A stretch of DNA of 64,000 nucleotides from Salsipaludibacter sp963735045 (GCA_963735045.1 CAVTIZ010000003.1:1364001-1428000), one strand, 5' to 3'. Shown: positions 7,970-16,317, numbered from the stretch's first letter. Notes: generated by a model not told the origin, from the sequence alone. Translations and numbers: made by a program.

Positions 7970-8671
7970 ATGGCCACTGAACCCACGTCCGGGCCGGGCG
8001 ATGCCCCCGACCGCCATCCGGACGTCGACGACGGCACGCCCGACGACGACACCCTGCTGCCCGACCACGACGTCGCCAGTGACCCCGACGAGGTGGACGA
8101 CGACGCCATCGACGAGGCCGCCACCGAACACGCGATGGCCGACGAGGTGCCCGACGACGACCCCGGGTCCGTCGGCGCGGCCGGTGACGGGTACGCGGCC
8201 AACTCCCCGGCCGTCGAGGCGGGCGGCGCGGTCGACGACGCCGGCGAGGCCGATGTCGACACCCCGGGGTCGAGCCAGGCCGGCCGCGGGCCGCTGGAGG
8301 GCGACCCTCCGGACGGCACGGACCAGCCGGTGGCGGAGGACCGCGTGTCCGGCGACGAGCCGTTGGGTGACGAGGCCCGCGGAGACCTCGACGACGAGCC
8401 GATCGACGGCATCGACCCGGTCGACGACGACGTCGACCGCGTCACGGATCCGTCCCCCGACGAGACCGCCGAGCTGTCCGCCGACGTGCGCGCCATCGGC
8501 GGTGTGGAGACCCCCCAGGCGTTCGACGACTCGTCCAGCGTGGTCGAGAGCGACACCAGCGAGACCGGGGTCGAGGAGTCGGCCAGCGACGGCGGTGACG
8601 AGCACCGTCACGACGAGGCCGTCGAGGACCTGCCCGACGACGCCGACGGCATCGAGTCCCCCGAACGGTGA
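7970..8671 (+). CDS. Very acidic low-complexity protein, unknown function
   Basis: 233 residues, more than a third of them Asp or Glu, with almost no Lys, Cys, Trp or Phe. No signal peptide or membrane helix is visible, and the sequence should be largely unfolded. Only a short patch near residues 175-190 (ADVRAIGGVETPQAF) looks like it could be ordered. The ATG has a modest CGGAGC about 8 nt upstream. The stop is 43 nt before the tetR ATG, so the two may be cotranscribed. I do not recognise the family. A long open frame on the opposite strand is a GC shadow because it also covers tetR. Confidence 0.6.
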   Translation: MATEPTSGPGDAPDRHPDVDDGTPDDDTLLPDHDVASDPDEVDDDAIDEAATEHAMADEVPDDDPGSVGAAGDGYAANSPAVEAGGAVDDAGEADVDTPGSSQAGRGPLEGDPPDGTDQPVAEDRVSGDEPLGDEARGDLDDEPIDGIDPVDDDVDRVTDPSPDETAELSADVRAIGGVETPQAFDDSSSVVESDTSETGVEESASDGGDEHRHDEAVEDLPDDADGIESPER

Positions 8672-8714
8672 CGCCGGCCGGGGCCGAGGTGGCGGACCTG
8701 CTTGACTGGCCGGC

Positions 8715-9305
8715 ATGGCCCGCCCGCGCACCATCGCCGACGACGTCCTGCTCGACCACGCCGAGCAGGCGCTGGCGGCCGAGGGCATCGTCGGGTTCAC
8801 CCTGCGGGCGGTCGCCGACCGCGCCGACGTGTCGTCGCCCACCCTGGTGAAACGATTCGGCTCGCGACGTGGGCTGCTGGTGGCCGTGAGCCAGCGCTGG
8901 GTCGCCGGGGCGGACGCCGCGTTCGACGAGGTGCTCGCCGGCATCGACGAACCGGTCGACCGGGTCCGGGCCGTCGCGCTGGCGTGGTTCCACGACATGG
9001 ACGACCCCGACACCGTCACCAACGTGGTGTCCGCACTGGGCAACGACCTGCTGGACGACGAACTGCGCGGCCTGCTCGCCACGGGCTGGGCGGTGCACGT
9101 CCGCCGCCTCGAACGCGAGATCACCGCGGCCCGGGAGGCGGGATGCCTGCCGGACTCCCCGCCACCACCCGCGGCCGCCCGGCTGGTGTTCGCCCTGACC
9201 GAGGGAATCCGCATCACGTGGGCCGTCACGCCCGAGGGCTCGTTGGTCGCCCGCGCCCGGACCGACGTCGACACGGTCCTGGCTGGGTGGGGCGACCGCA
9301 GCTGA
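8715..9305 (+). CDS. TetR-family transcriptional regulator
   Basis: 196 residues. The N-terminal helix-turn-helix (about 8-55) reads ILLDHAEQALAAEGI-type helix, then FTLRAVADRADVSSPTLVKRFGSRRGLL, the standard TetR pattern. Two variations are notable: LVKRFGSR replaces the common LYYHF/YRHF recognition end. The C-terminal ligand domain is mostly helical and not assignable. It is convergent with the short-chain dehydrogenase gene (52-nt gap holding two copies of CCGGCGCCGTGGCCCGGT). TetR proteins commonly regulate neighbouring oxidoreductases, but the convergent order gives no direct support for that here. Confidence 0.92.
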   Translation: MARPRTIADDVLLDHAEQALAAEGIVGFTLRAVADRADVSSPTLVKRFGSRRGLLVAVSQRWVAGADAAFDEVLAGIDEPVDRVRAVALAWFHDMDDPDTVTNVVSALGNDLLDDELRGLLATGWAVHVRRLEREITAAREAGCLPDSPPPPAAARLVFALTEGIRITWAVTPEGSLVARARTDVDTVLAGWGDRS

Positions 9306-9357
9306 GCCCACCACCGCCCCGGCGCCGTGGCCCGGTTCGTCCGGCGCCGTGGCCCGG

Positions 9358-10287
9358 TCAGCGGTACCCGGCCTCCCATGCCGGTGTTGCCGCGGAGGCC
9401 ATGTCCTCACCGGCCGACAGGAACCCCCAGCAGTCGGGCTGGCTCCCGTCGACATCGGTCACGCCGTACTCGTGGGCCAGGTCCGCGGAACTGAGGATGC
9501 GACCACCGAAGCGCGCGACGTCGCGGTCGGCGGCCAGGGCCGCGACCCCGCGGGCGACGAAGGTGGGGGTCTCGGAGATCCAGAATCCCGGGTGTTCGTC
9601 CAGCGCGTCGCGCCAGTGGCGTTCGGTCACCCCGAACTGGTCGAGCATGTGCTCGGACCGCAGCCACCCGGGGGTCACGCCCACCGCGGTCACCGGGTGG
9701 TCGGCCAGTTCGTGGTGGAGCCCCCGCACGATGCGGTCCACGTTCGCCTTGACCAGGTCGTAGTAGAACCCGACGCCCTCGCGGAACTCGGTGTTGTACT
9801 CCCGGGTCCCGTCGGTGACCTCGACCAGCAACCCACCCCCGTCCTCCAGCAGCAGCGGCAAGGCGTGGTGGGCCGTGACGAGGTGGGTGTGCACGCCCAT
9901 GGCCAGCATGCGCAAGCCGCCGGCCAGGTCGTGCTCCCACAGCGGCTTGTCCCACTCGGCGTAGGTGTCGCCACCGAAGATGTCGTTGACCAGCACGTCG
10001 AGCCGCCCGTGGTCGGCGCGGATGTCGGCGACCAGGTCGGCCACGGCCGCCGGGTCCTCGTGGTCCACCACGCGGGCCCGCCCCCGCCCACCGGCCGCCG
10101 CCAGCAGGTCCCCGGTCTCCTCGATGGTCTCGGGCCGTCCCACCTCCGACGGCCCGGTCTCGCGGCTGGACCTGCCCGTGGCGTAGACGTACGCCCCGGC
10201 CCGCGCCAGCTCCACCGCGAAGGCCCGCCCCGCCCCCCGCGTCGCCCCCGCCACCAACGCCACCCGCCCGTCCAGCTCGCCACCCAT
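9358..10287 (-). CDS. Short-chain dehydrogenase/reductase (SDR) family oxidoreductase
   Basis: 309 residues with a Rossmann fold. The nucleotide motif GATRGAGRA (about residues 14-22) is the glycine-rich SDR loop, ATGRSSRE suggests NADP preference through the arginine, and the catalytic YxxxK is present in FYYDLVKANVD. The usual NNAG is replaced by VNDIFGG, and the segment GVTPGWLRSEHML lies where the substrate lid is expected. This atypical NxxG and the long C-terminal part match a subgroup of actinobacterial SDR proteins of unknown substrate. The upstream gap is filled with repeats, so its promoter is not obvious. Confidence 0.88.
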   Translation of the reverse strand: MGGELDGRVALVAGATRGAGRAFAVELARAGAYVYATGRSSRETGPSEVGRPETIEETGDLLAAAGGRGRARVVDHEDPAAVADLVADIRADHGRLDVLVNDIFGGDTYAEWDKPLWEHDLAGGLRMLAMGVHTHLVTAHHALPLLLEDGGGLLVEVTDGTREYNTEFREGVGFYYDLVKANVDRIVRGLHHELADHPVTAVGVTPGWLRSEHMLDQFGVTERHWRDALDEHPGFWISETPTFVARGVAALAADRDVARFGGRILSSADLAHEYGVTDVDGSQPDCWGFLSAGEDMASAATPAWEAGYR

Positions 10288-10410
10288 CGTCCGTCCTCGT
10301 GTCGTCGCGTCCCGTCGTCGCGCCCCTCGTCGACGCAGTTCGTAAATCTACATTCACGAACCCCACCCCGCAACCCCCCACTCCCGCTGCACCGACTCCC
10401 GCTGCCACCG

Positions 10411-10512
10411 AACCGCTCGCCACCCCAACCGCTCGCCACCCCAACCGCTCGCCACCCCAACCGCTCGCCACCCCAACCGCTCGCCACCCCAACCGCTCGC
10501 CACCCCAACCGC
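10411..10512. repeat. 16-bp tandem repeat, six perfect copies
   Basis: AACCGCTCGCCACCCC is repeated six times without change (10411-10506), followed by a partial copy. It lies in the 600-nt gap between the SDR gene and the cmk-der fusion and does not resemble the hairpin repeats next to it. No gene is supported in the gap. Confidence 0.95.
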
Positions 10513-10533
10513 TGCTGGGCGTGTTTCTGCCGT

Positions 10534-10806
10534 GATACCGGCCCGATCGCACCCGACAGCGTGAGGTCCCGAGCCGTCATGCGCGGCTGGGTGTCCTGGG
10601 GCCGGGAAACCGGCCCGATCGCACCCGACAGCGTGGCGGGAGAACTCCGCCAGCGGCCGCGGGTGGGTGGCGTACGACCGGGATACGGGTGGGTGGCGTA
10701 CGACCGGGATACCGGCTCGATCCCACCCGACAGCGTGGGGTCCCGAGCCGTCGTGCGTGGGTGGGTGGCCGGGGGCCGGGATACCGGCTCGATCGCACCC
10801 GACAGC
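10534..10806. repeat. Four copies of a dispersed hairpin repeat, arranged as two pairs
   Basis: Copies start at 10534, 10604, 10706 and 10778. Each reads GGGATACCGG-C(C/T)CGAT-CGCACCCGACAGC with one or two changes. Spacing within pairs is 70 and 72 bp, and the spacer of the first pair (GTGAGGTCCCGAGCCGTC..) recurs in the second, so a unit of roughly 75 bp has been duplicated. Between them a 26-bp piece ending in CGACCGGGATAC is tandemly doubled (10661-10712). Related copies lie at 27467, 58779, 61959 and 62033. Confidence 0.85.
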
Positions 10807-10887
10807 AGGGGGAGGGACGAGCGGGACCGGGGTGGGGCGGGGGCGCCGCGGGGGGGTGGGGCGGGGGCGCCGCGGGGGGCGGGGGGG

Positions 10888-12867
10888 TCAGTGGCGGCGG
10901 TCGCGGGTGCGGCGGCGGCGTTCCTGGATGGTGACGGGGACACCTTCGAAGCCGTACTCCTCGCGCAGGCGACGTTCGAGGTAGCGACGCCAGGCGGCGG
11001 GGATCTCGCGGTTGGCGAAGGCGACGAACACCGGTGGGGCCGCACCCACCTGGGTGAGGTAGCGCACGCGCACGGTCCGGCCCGACGTCAGTGGCGGCGG
11101 ATTGCGGTCCACGGCCTCGCGCAGGAACCGGTTGAGCTCGGAGGTCGGGATCCGGCGGGTGTACTGCTCCCACACCCGCAACAACGTCGGCAGCACCCGG
11201 CGAGTCCCCCGTCCGGTCAGCGCCGAGATGTTGAGGCGGGGCGCCCAGTCGGCGAACGACAGCATCCGGTCCAGCTCGCGCTCGAGGTCGAAGCGCCGTT
11301 CCTCGTCGACCCGGTCCCACTGGTTGACGACCAGCACGACCCCACGCCCGGCGTCACGCAGCAGCGCCGCCAGCCGCTGGTCCTGGTCGCTGATGGCGTC
11401 GCCACCGTCGATCAGGAACAGCACCAGGTCGGCCGACTCGATCGCGCCACGCGTGCGGTCGACCGAGTACAGCTCCACGTCCTCGCCGCTGCGGTAGCGC
11501 CGACGCATCCCGGCGGTGTCGACGAAGGTCCATGCCCGGCCGTCGATCTCGACCAGGGTGTCGACGGAGTCCCGGGTCGTGTGGGGGACGTCGTCGACGA
11601 TCGAGCGGTCCTCCCCCAGCAGGCGGTTGTACAACGAGGACTTGCCCACGTTGGGCTTGCCGACCAGCGCCACGCGGGGGATCCGGACCTCCTCGGAGGC
11701 CACCATCCACTCCCCCAGCCGGTCCAGGACGACGTCCAACAGGTCGCCGACCCCGCGACCGTGCCGGGCCGACACCGGGTACGGCTCGTCCAGGCCCAGC
11801 TTCCACAACTCACCCAGGCCCAGCTCGTGACGCTCGGCGTCGGCCTTGTTGCCCACCAGCACCACGTCGACACCGGAGCGACGCAGCAGCCGGGCGTAGC
11901 GCTCGTCGTCCTCCAACACCCCGATGGTGACGTCGGTGACGAACACGACCAGGTCCGCGTCGGCGATCGCGGCCTCGGCCGAGGCGACGATGCGGGCGTC
12001 CATGCCCTCGGCCGCGTGCTCCCAGCCACCGGTGTCGATCAGCACGAACTCGCGGCCCAGCCACTCGGCACGGTGTTCGGTGCGATCGCGGGTGACGCCC
12101 GGCTGTTCCTCCACGATCGCGACCCGTCGGCCCAGGATGCGGTTGACCAGCGTGGACTTGCCCACGTTGGGGCGGCCGACGATCGCCACTCGCGGCAGCT
12201 GGCGCCAGCCACGAACGGCCAGCACGTCGCCACCGCCGAGGCGTTCCACGATCGCGTCGACGACCTCGGAGACCTCCATCCCGGTGGTGTCGAGGTGCCA
12301 CGCGTCGGCGGCGGGCTGCATCGGGGTGACCTCGCGGGTCGCGTCGCGCTCGTCGCGGGTCGAGACCTCGGCGCGTACGACCGGGTCCTGTGCGTCCCGG
12401 CCCAGCTGGTCGGCGCGTCGGCGCACGCGTTCGGACTCGTCGGCGGTCAGCCAGACCTTCAGGTCGGCGTCGGGCAGCACGACCTCGCCGATGTCGCGGC
12501 CCTCGGCCACGCCGCCGTCGGCCAGGGCCGCACGCTGTTGGGGCACCATCGCACTGCGCACGCCGCGGTGGGCCGACACCGGCGACACGGCGTCGTTGAC
12601 CTCCGGTGTGCGGATCCGGTCGGTGACGTCGTCGTCGTCGAGCAGCATCCGCGGTCCATCGAAGGCGAGTTCGACGCGTTCGGCGACGGCGGTGCACGCC
12701 GCACCGTCATGGACGTCGACCCCGGCCTCGAGGCAGGCCAGCGTGACCGCGCGATACATCGCACCGGTGTCGAGGTGGCGCACGCCCAACCGGTCGGCGA
12801 GCAGTCCCGCGATGGTGGACTTGCCGGACCCGGACGGTCCGTCGATGGCGACCTGCCAGGCCGTCAT
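10888..12867 (-). CDS. cmk-der: Fusion of cytidylate kinase and ribosome-assembly GTPase Der
   Basis: 659 residues. Residues 1-215 are a CMP kinase: P-loop GPSGSGKS (10-17), TGAMYRAVT, and GRDIGEVVLPDADLKVWL. Residues 225-659 are Der (EngA): the first GTPase domain has GRPNVGKST, DTGGW and NKAD, and the second has GKPNVGKSS, DTAGM and a C-terminal KH-like domain ending in basic residues. The protein should phosphorylate CMP/dCMP and also assist 50S maturation in the cytoplasm. Separate genes are the rule elsewhere, though the fusion is known in some actinobacteria. In the second GTPase domain the G4 motif is NQWD instead of NKWD. The start overlaps the aroH stop (ATGA). Confidence 0.95.
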   Translation of the reverse strand: MTAWQVAIDGPSGSGKSTIAGLLADRLGVRHLDTGAMYRAVTLACLEAGVDVHDGAACTAVAERVELAFDGPRMLLDDDDVTDRIRTPEVNDAVSPVSAHRGVRSAMVPQQRAALADGGVAEGRDIGEVVLPDADLKVWLTADESERVRRRADQLGRDAQDPVVRAEVSTRDERDATREVTPMQPAADAWHLDTTGMEVSEVVDAIVERLGGGDVLAVRGWRQLPRVAIVGRPNVGKSTLVNRILGRRVAIVEEQPGVTRDRTEHRAEWLGREFVLIDTGGWEHAAEGMDARIVASAEAAIADADLVVFVTDVTIGVLEDDERYARLLRRSGVDVVLVGNKADAERHELGLGELWKLGLDEPYPVSARHGRGVGDLLDVVLDRLGEWMVASEEVRIPRVALVGKPNVGKSSLYNRLLGEDRSIVDDVPHTTRDSVDTLVEIDGRAWTFVDTAGMRRRYRSGEDVELYSVDRTRGAIESADLVLFLIDGGDAISDQDQRLAALLRDAGRGVVLVVNQWDRVDEERRFDLERELDRMLSFADWAPRLNISALTGRGTRRVLPTLLRVWEQYTRRIPTSELNRFLREAVDRNPPPLTSGRTVRVRYLTQVGAAPPVFVAFANREIPAAWRRYLERRLREEYGFEGVPVTIQERRRRTRDRRH

Positions 12868-13352
12868 TCGGGCAGGTCCGTGCGCAACTGTCGCGCCTCA
12901 TGGAGGTAGGGGTGGCGCAAGGCGGTCGGCGCCCGGTCGGTGTAGACGTGGGCCAGGATGCGCACGCAGTGCGGGATGCCCCCGTCGATGTCGAGCTCGC
13001 GGGCACACAGCAACGGGACGTGGGTGATTCCCCCGGCCCGGGCCGCCTCGGCCGGGAACGCCGACGAGATGTCGTCGGTCGCGGTGAACACCAGCGAGAT
13101 GAGGTCGTCGGTGGTCAGGCCGTTGCGGGCGAACAGCTCGTCGATCAGCTCACCCGTCCGGGTCAGCAGGTGGTCACGGTCGTCGTGGTCCAGCGTGGTC
13201 GCGCCCCGGATCGCGCGCACGCGCTCGGGCGCCGGGACGCGCTCGGGGGTCGGGTCGCGCTCGAGGGCCGGGTCGGGGGCCGGGTCGGGGGCCGGGTCGG
13301 GGGCCGGGTCGGGGGTCGCCGTGGGGACCGCCTCGTCGGTGGCGTCGCTCAT
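12864..13352 (-). CDS. aroH: Chorismate mutase, AroH type
   Basis: 162 residues. The last 120 match monofunctional AroH-type chorismate mutase, a trimeric barrel that converts chorismate to prephenate for Phe/Tyr synthesis. Diagnostic segments are VRAIRGATT near residue 45, SLVFTATDDISSAFPAEAAR, VPLLCARELDIDGG and CVRILAHVYT. The first 40 residues are an added Pro/Asp/Ala-rich arm with PDPA repeated four times, encoded by GGGTCGGGGGCC-type 12-nt repeats. It is coupled by ATGA overlaps both to rluB upstream and to cmk-der downstream. Confidence 0.93.
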   Translation of the reverse strand: MSDATDEAVPTATPDPAPDPAPDPAPDPALERDPTPERVPAPERVRAIRGATTLDHDDRDHLLTRTGELIDELFARNGLTTDDLISLVFTATDDISSAFPAEAARAGGITHVPLLCARELDIDGGIPHCVRILAHVYTDRAPTALRHPYLHEARQLRTDLPE

Positions 13353-14179
13353 CCGCGCCCTCCCCGGCCGTCGCGCCCGGTGCGGTGGGCGCGGTCGTGC
13401 GCGCGTCCACGGCTGCGACGCTCGTCGCGGGCGTGGCGGCGATGCTCGGGCGGGCCGGTGCGACCCTCGGTGGCGGCGTGCAGTCGCGCGATCTCCTGCT
13501 GGGTGAGCTCACGCCAGTGGCCCTGGCGCAGGTCACCCAGCTCCACGCCGCCGAAGGCGACCCGGGCAAGCCGCTTGACGGGGTGGCCGACCTCGTCGAA
13601 GATCCGTCGCACCTCGCGCTTGCGACCCTCGGTCATCGTCAGCTGGACCAGCGACTGGTCGTGGCGCGTCTCCAGCACCTCGACCTGGCGCGGGCGAGCG
13701 AGCCCGTCGTCGAGTTCGACGCCCTCGAGCAACGTCGTCACGGTGCGGTCCCGGATGGTCCCACGGACCAGCACGACGTACACCTTGTCGACCTCGTGGG
13801 ACGGGTGCAGCAGCCGGTGGGTCAGGTCGCCGTCGTTGGTCAGCAGCACCAGCCCCTCGCTGTCGAGGTCCAGGCGCCCGACCGGGAACAGCCGCTGGTC
13901 GAACCCGACCAGGTCGACCACCGTGGGCCGGCCACGCGGGTCGTCGGCCGTGGACACCACGCCCTGGGGCTTGTTGAGCATGACGTACACCAGATCGGTG
14001 TCGACGTTGACGCGTTCGCCGTCCAGCCGGATGTCATCGGACGACGCGTCGACCTTGCGGCCCAGCTCGGCCACCTCGCCGTTGACGGTCACCCGGCCGG
14101 CCGCGATCAGGTCCTCGCTGGCGCGCCGCGACGCGATGCCCGCATGGGCCATGACCTTCTGGAGTCGGTCAGTCGCCAC
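13349..14179 (-). CDS. rRNA/tRNA pseudouridine synthase, RsuA/RluB family
   Basis: 276 residues. An N-terminal S4 RNA-binding domain (VMAHAGIASRRASEDLIAAG, about 9-60) is followed by the catalytic domain with GRLDLDSEGLVLLTNDG, whose second Asp is the nucleophile. LNKPQGVVST and EGRKREVRRI are also typical. The family modifies uridines in 23S (RluB, RluE) or 16S (RsuA) rRNA, and its position after scpAB is the standard actinobacterial place for the RluB-like member. The tail (last 45 residues) is rich in Arg, Gly and His. The GTG at 14179 is used; it overlaps the scpB stop by 11 nt and starts where the S4 domain begins. Confidence 0.93.
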   Translation of the reverse strand: MATDRLQKVMAHAGIASRRASEDLIAAGRVTVNGEVAELGRKVDASSDDIRLDGERVNVDTDLVYVMLNKPQGVVSTADDPRGRPTVVDLVGFDQRLFPVGRLDLDSEGLVLLTNDGDLTHRLLHPSHEVDKVYVVLVRGTIRDRTVTTLLEGVELDDGLARPRQVEVLETRHDQSLVQLTMTEGRKREVRRIFDEVGHPVKRLARVAFGGVELGDLRQGHWRELTQQEIARLHAATEGRTGPPEHRRHARDERRSRGRAHDRAHRTGRDGRGGRG

Positions 14180-15143
14180 GGTCGGCCCCCGCCCCGTCGT
14201 CGTGCCCCACGCCATCGTCCGCCGGGTCGTCGCCCTTCGTGCCGGACCCGTCGGTGGCGGAGCCGTTCGTGCCGGACCCGTTCGTGCCGGAGCCGTTCGT
14301 GCCGGTGCCGTTGGTGCCGGTGCCGTTGGTGCCGGTGCCGTTCGCGAGCGCGTCGGCCATGGCGGCCTCGGGGTCCTCCGACGCCGCGACCGCCTCGCGC
14401 AACCGATCCATCGCCGCCTGGGCCACGCGTTCCAGGTCCTCGGTGAGGTCGCGGAAGTCGTCGCTGCGCGACCGGACCTCGTCGCCGTCGGCACCGTCGT
14501 CGTCCTCGTCGAGCACCGAGCCGTCCCACGTTCCTCGCAGGGTGGACGGGAGCCGGCCGCCGGCCGCCAGTGCCCGGCGGGCCCGGCGCATGCCGTCGCC
14601 CACGGGCTCGTCCGGGGCGACCTCGTCGAGGTAGTCGGTCAGCGGCGGCAGGTCCTCGAGGCTGGCCAGCCCGAGTTGTTCCAGGAACGTGGTGGTGGTG
14701 CCGAACAGCACGGCCTGGCCCGGCCCGTCGTCGCGACCGACCTCGGTGACCAGGCCCCTGGCCTGCAGCGAGCGCATCGCCCCGTCGGCGTTGACGCCCC
14801 GGATGTCGGACACGTCACCCCGGCTGATCGGCTGCTTCCAGGCCACGACCGCCAGGGTCTCCAGCGCGGCGTTGGACAGGCGGCCACTGCGACCGGCCAG
14901 CAGGTGGCGTTCGACCACGTCGTCGGCCACCGGGCTGGTGTAGAGCCGAACGCCGCCAGCGACGTGGCGCACCACCAGGCCCGACTGGCGCTCCTCCAGG
15001 CGCTGGACCAGCTCGTCGAGCAGCACCCGCACCTGCTCGGCGTCGCACTCCAGCGCGCTGGCCAGGGCGGGCACGGGGATCGGCTCGTCGGCGAGGAACA
15101 GCAGGGCCTCGACACTGGCCAGTGACGTCGGGTCGATCGTCAC
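14169..15143 (-). CDS. scpB: Segregation and condensation protein B
   Basis: 324 residues. ScpB dimers bind ScpA and Smc to form the condensin that organises the chromosome. The winged-helix domains cover about residues 1-185 (SVEALLFLADEPI, SNAALETLAVVAWKQPISRGDVSDIRGVN, VLFGTTTTFLEQLGL). The protein is longer than usual: after about residue 200 comes an acidic region and then a tail of NGTGT/NGSGT pentapeptides repeated about seven times, encoded by 15-nt repeats at about 14250-14345. The GTG start overlaps the scpA stop (GTGA). The tail is likely disordered and may vary in length between strains. Confidence 0.93.
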   Translation of the reverse strand: MTIDPTSLASVEALLFLADEPIPVPALASALECDAEQVRVLLDELVQRLEERQSGLVVRHVAGGVRLYTSPVADDVVERHLLAGRSGRLSNAALETLAVVAWKQPISRGDVSDIRGVNADGAMRSLQARGLVTEVGRDDGPGQAVLFGTTTTFLEQLGLASLEDLPPLTDYLDEVAPDEPVGDGMRRARRALAAGGRLPSTLRGTWDGSVLDEDDDGADGDEVRSRSDDFRDLTEDLERVAQAAMDRLREAVAASEDPEAAMADALANGTGTNGTGTNGTGTNGSGTNGSGTNGSATDGSGTKGDDPADDGVGHDDGAGADRGD

Positions 15144-16012
15144 GGTGCCACCCCGACCAACTCGTCGGCATCGGTCGCGGCGGCCGAGGGGTCGTCGCTG
15201 GCGGCGGCCGTGGGGGACACCTCGGCGACCGGGCCGTCGTCGTCGACGTCCTCGGCGGCCGAGACCTGCAGGACACGAAGGTCGCCGGCGGCCTCGCTGC
15301 GCGACACCGCCAACGGGCCACGGTGCTCGTCCTGGTCCAGCTCGACGTGGCCCAGCTTGTACAGCTCCAGCGCGGCCAGGAACACCACGACGGCGTCGGA
15401 CCGGCTGCGCCCGGTGACCAGCTGGTCGAAGGTGGCTCGCGCACCGACGCCGGTGAGGTGCTCCAGGACGAGTCCGGCCGCGTCACGGATGGACAGGAAG
15501 GTCCGTCGGATGTGGTCCAGGCCCACCGACGGCTCGGGTCGCGGCGCGGTCGCGCGGGCGCCCATCCGGGCCAGGTCCTCGACGGTGAGCTCCAGTGGCG
15601 CGTCGGGCACCAACCGGCGGAAGCGCGGCTCGAGCTCGACCTCGCGGGCACGGTGGCGTCCCTCGACGTCCATCCGGTCCCCCAGCGCCGAGGCCACGTC
15701 ACGGAAGGCGCGGTACTCCAACAACCGGGCGTAGAGCAGGTCGCGGGCCTGGGCCAGCAGGTCGTGCTCGTCCTCGATGTCGTCGTCGGGCAGCAGCCGG
15801 GCGGCCTTGAGCTCCACCAGCGTCGCCGCGACCACCAGGAAACGGGTCGCGGTCTCGAGGTCGACCCGATCCAGCCCGTCCAGCGACGCCAGGTAGTCCC
15901 CGGTGATCTCGGCGAGGTCCACCTCGGTCACGTCCAGGCGCCGTCGCGCGATCAGTTCGAGCAACAGGTCGAACGGGCCCTGGAACACCTCGAGGTCCAC
16001 GAAGTGGTCCAT
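15140..16012 (-). CDS. scpA: Segregation and condensation protein A
   Basis: 290 residues. ScpA is the kleisin that bridges Smc heads and binds ScpB. The N-terminal motif DLEVFQGPFDLLLELIARRRLDV and the following SFTEITxxYL-type stretch (AEITGDYLASL) are diagnostic, and the C-terminal winged helix (FDQLV..RSDAVVVFLAALELYKLGHV) is complete. The last 60 residues form an acidic, Ala/Asp-rich tail. The ATG at 16012 starts the homology; a longer frame upstream has no family similarity. It is the first gene of an overlapping run scpA-scpB-rluB-aroH-cmk-der, so its promoter should lie in the 305-nt gap upstream, where I see no clear -35/-10 pair. Confidence 0.93.
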   Translation of the reverse strand: MDHFVDLEVFQGPFDLLLELIARRRLDVTEVDLAEITGDYLASLDGLDRVDLETATRFLVVAATLVELKAARLLPDDDIEDEHDLLAQARDLLYARLLEYRAFRDVASALGDRMDVEGRHRAREVELEPRFRRLVPDAPLELTVEDLARMGARATAPRPEPSVGLDHIRRTFLSIRDAAGLVLEHLTGVGARATFDQLVTGRSRSDAVVVFLAALELYKLGHVELDQDEHRGPLAVSRSEAAGDLRVLQVSAAEDVDDDGPVAEVSPTAAASDDPSAAATDADELVGVAP

Positions 16013-16261
16013 CGGGGTGGGCCCTTTCGGTGACGAGTTCGAGGTCGGGGTTCGATGACGCGGCGCCCACGGCGGGCGTCGGCGGGCGCGGGCCACGACG
16101 CAGGCGGGCACCGGCCGGTGCGACGCGCGACGACGAGGCGTCGATGAGGGCGGATGCGACCGCACGGCGGGTGGCCGCGGCGCTGCGCGCAGCGTAACGC
16201 TTCGGCCCCAGCCAACCGTGCATCCGCATCCGCTCCCCGGCCAGCCGGCCAACGCCGCGCC

Positions 16262-16305
16262 GGTCCGGTCCGGCGGGTCCCCGACCCGCGGGGCCGGACC
16301 GCAGG
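16262..16305 (-). terminator. Terminator-like hairpin after the RDD gene
   Basis: A long GC stem with outer arms GGTCCGG/CCGGACC and inner arms CGGGT/ACCCG around a short loop lies 13-56 nt after the RDD stop on the minus strand. There is no T-run. It separates the RDD gene from the scpA operon promoter region (16013-16261), in which nothing else is recognised. Confidence 0.45.
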
Positions 16306-16317
16306 TGGGAACCGACG

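Noticed and set aside
7829..9379. 516-codon minus-strand open frame
   Set aside because: Runs through the TetR gene on the other strand; no ribosome site or family similarity.
10411..10806. Possible CRISPR array
   Set aside because: The 16-bp units are head-to-tail with no spacers, and the hairpin repeats are only four, with duplicated spacers; no cas genes.
9349..12909. 1186-codon plus-strand open frame
   Set aside because: Antisense to the SDR and cmk-der genes and across the repeats; typical third-position GC shadow.
12900..15125. 741-codon plus-strand open frame
   Set aside because: Antisense to aroH, rluB and scpB.
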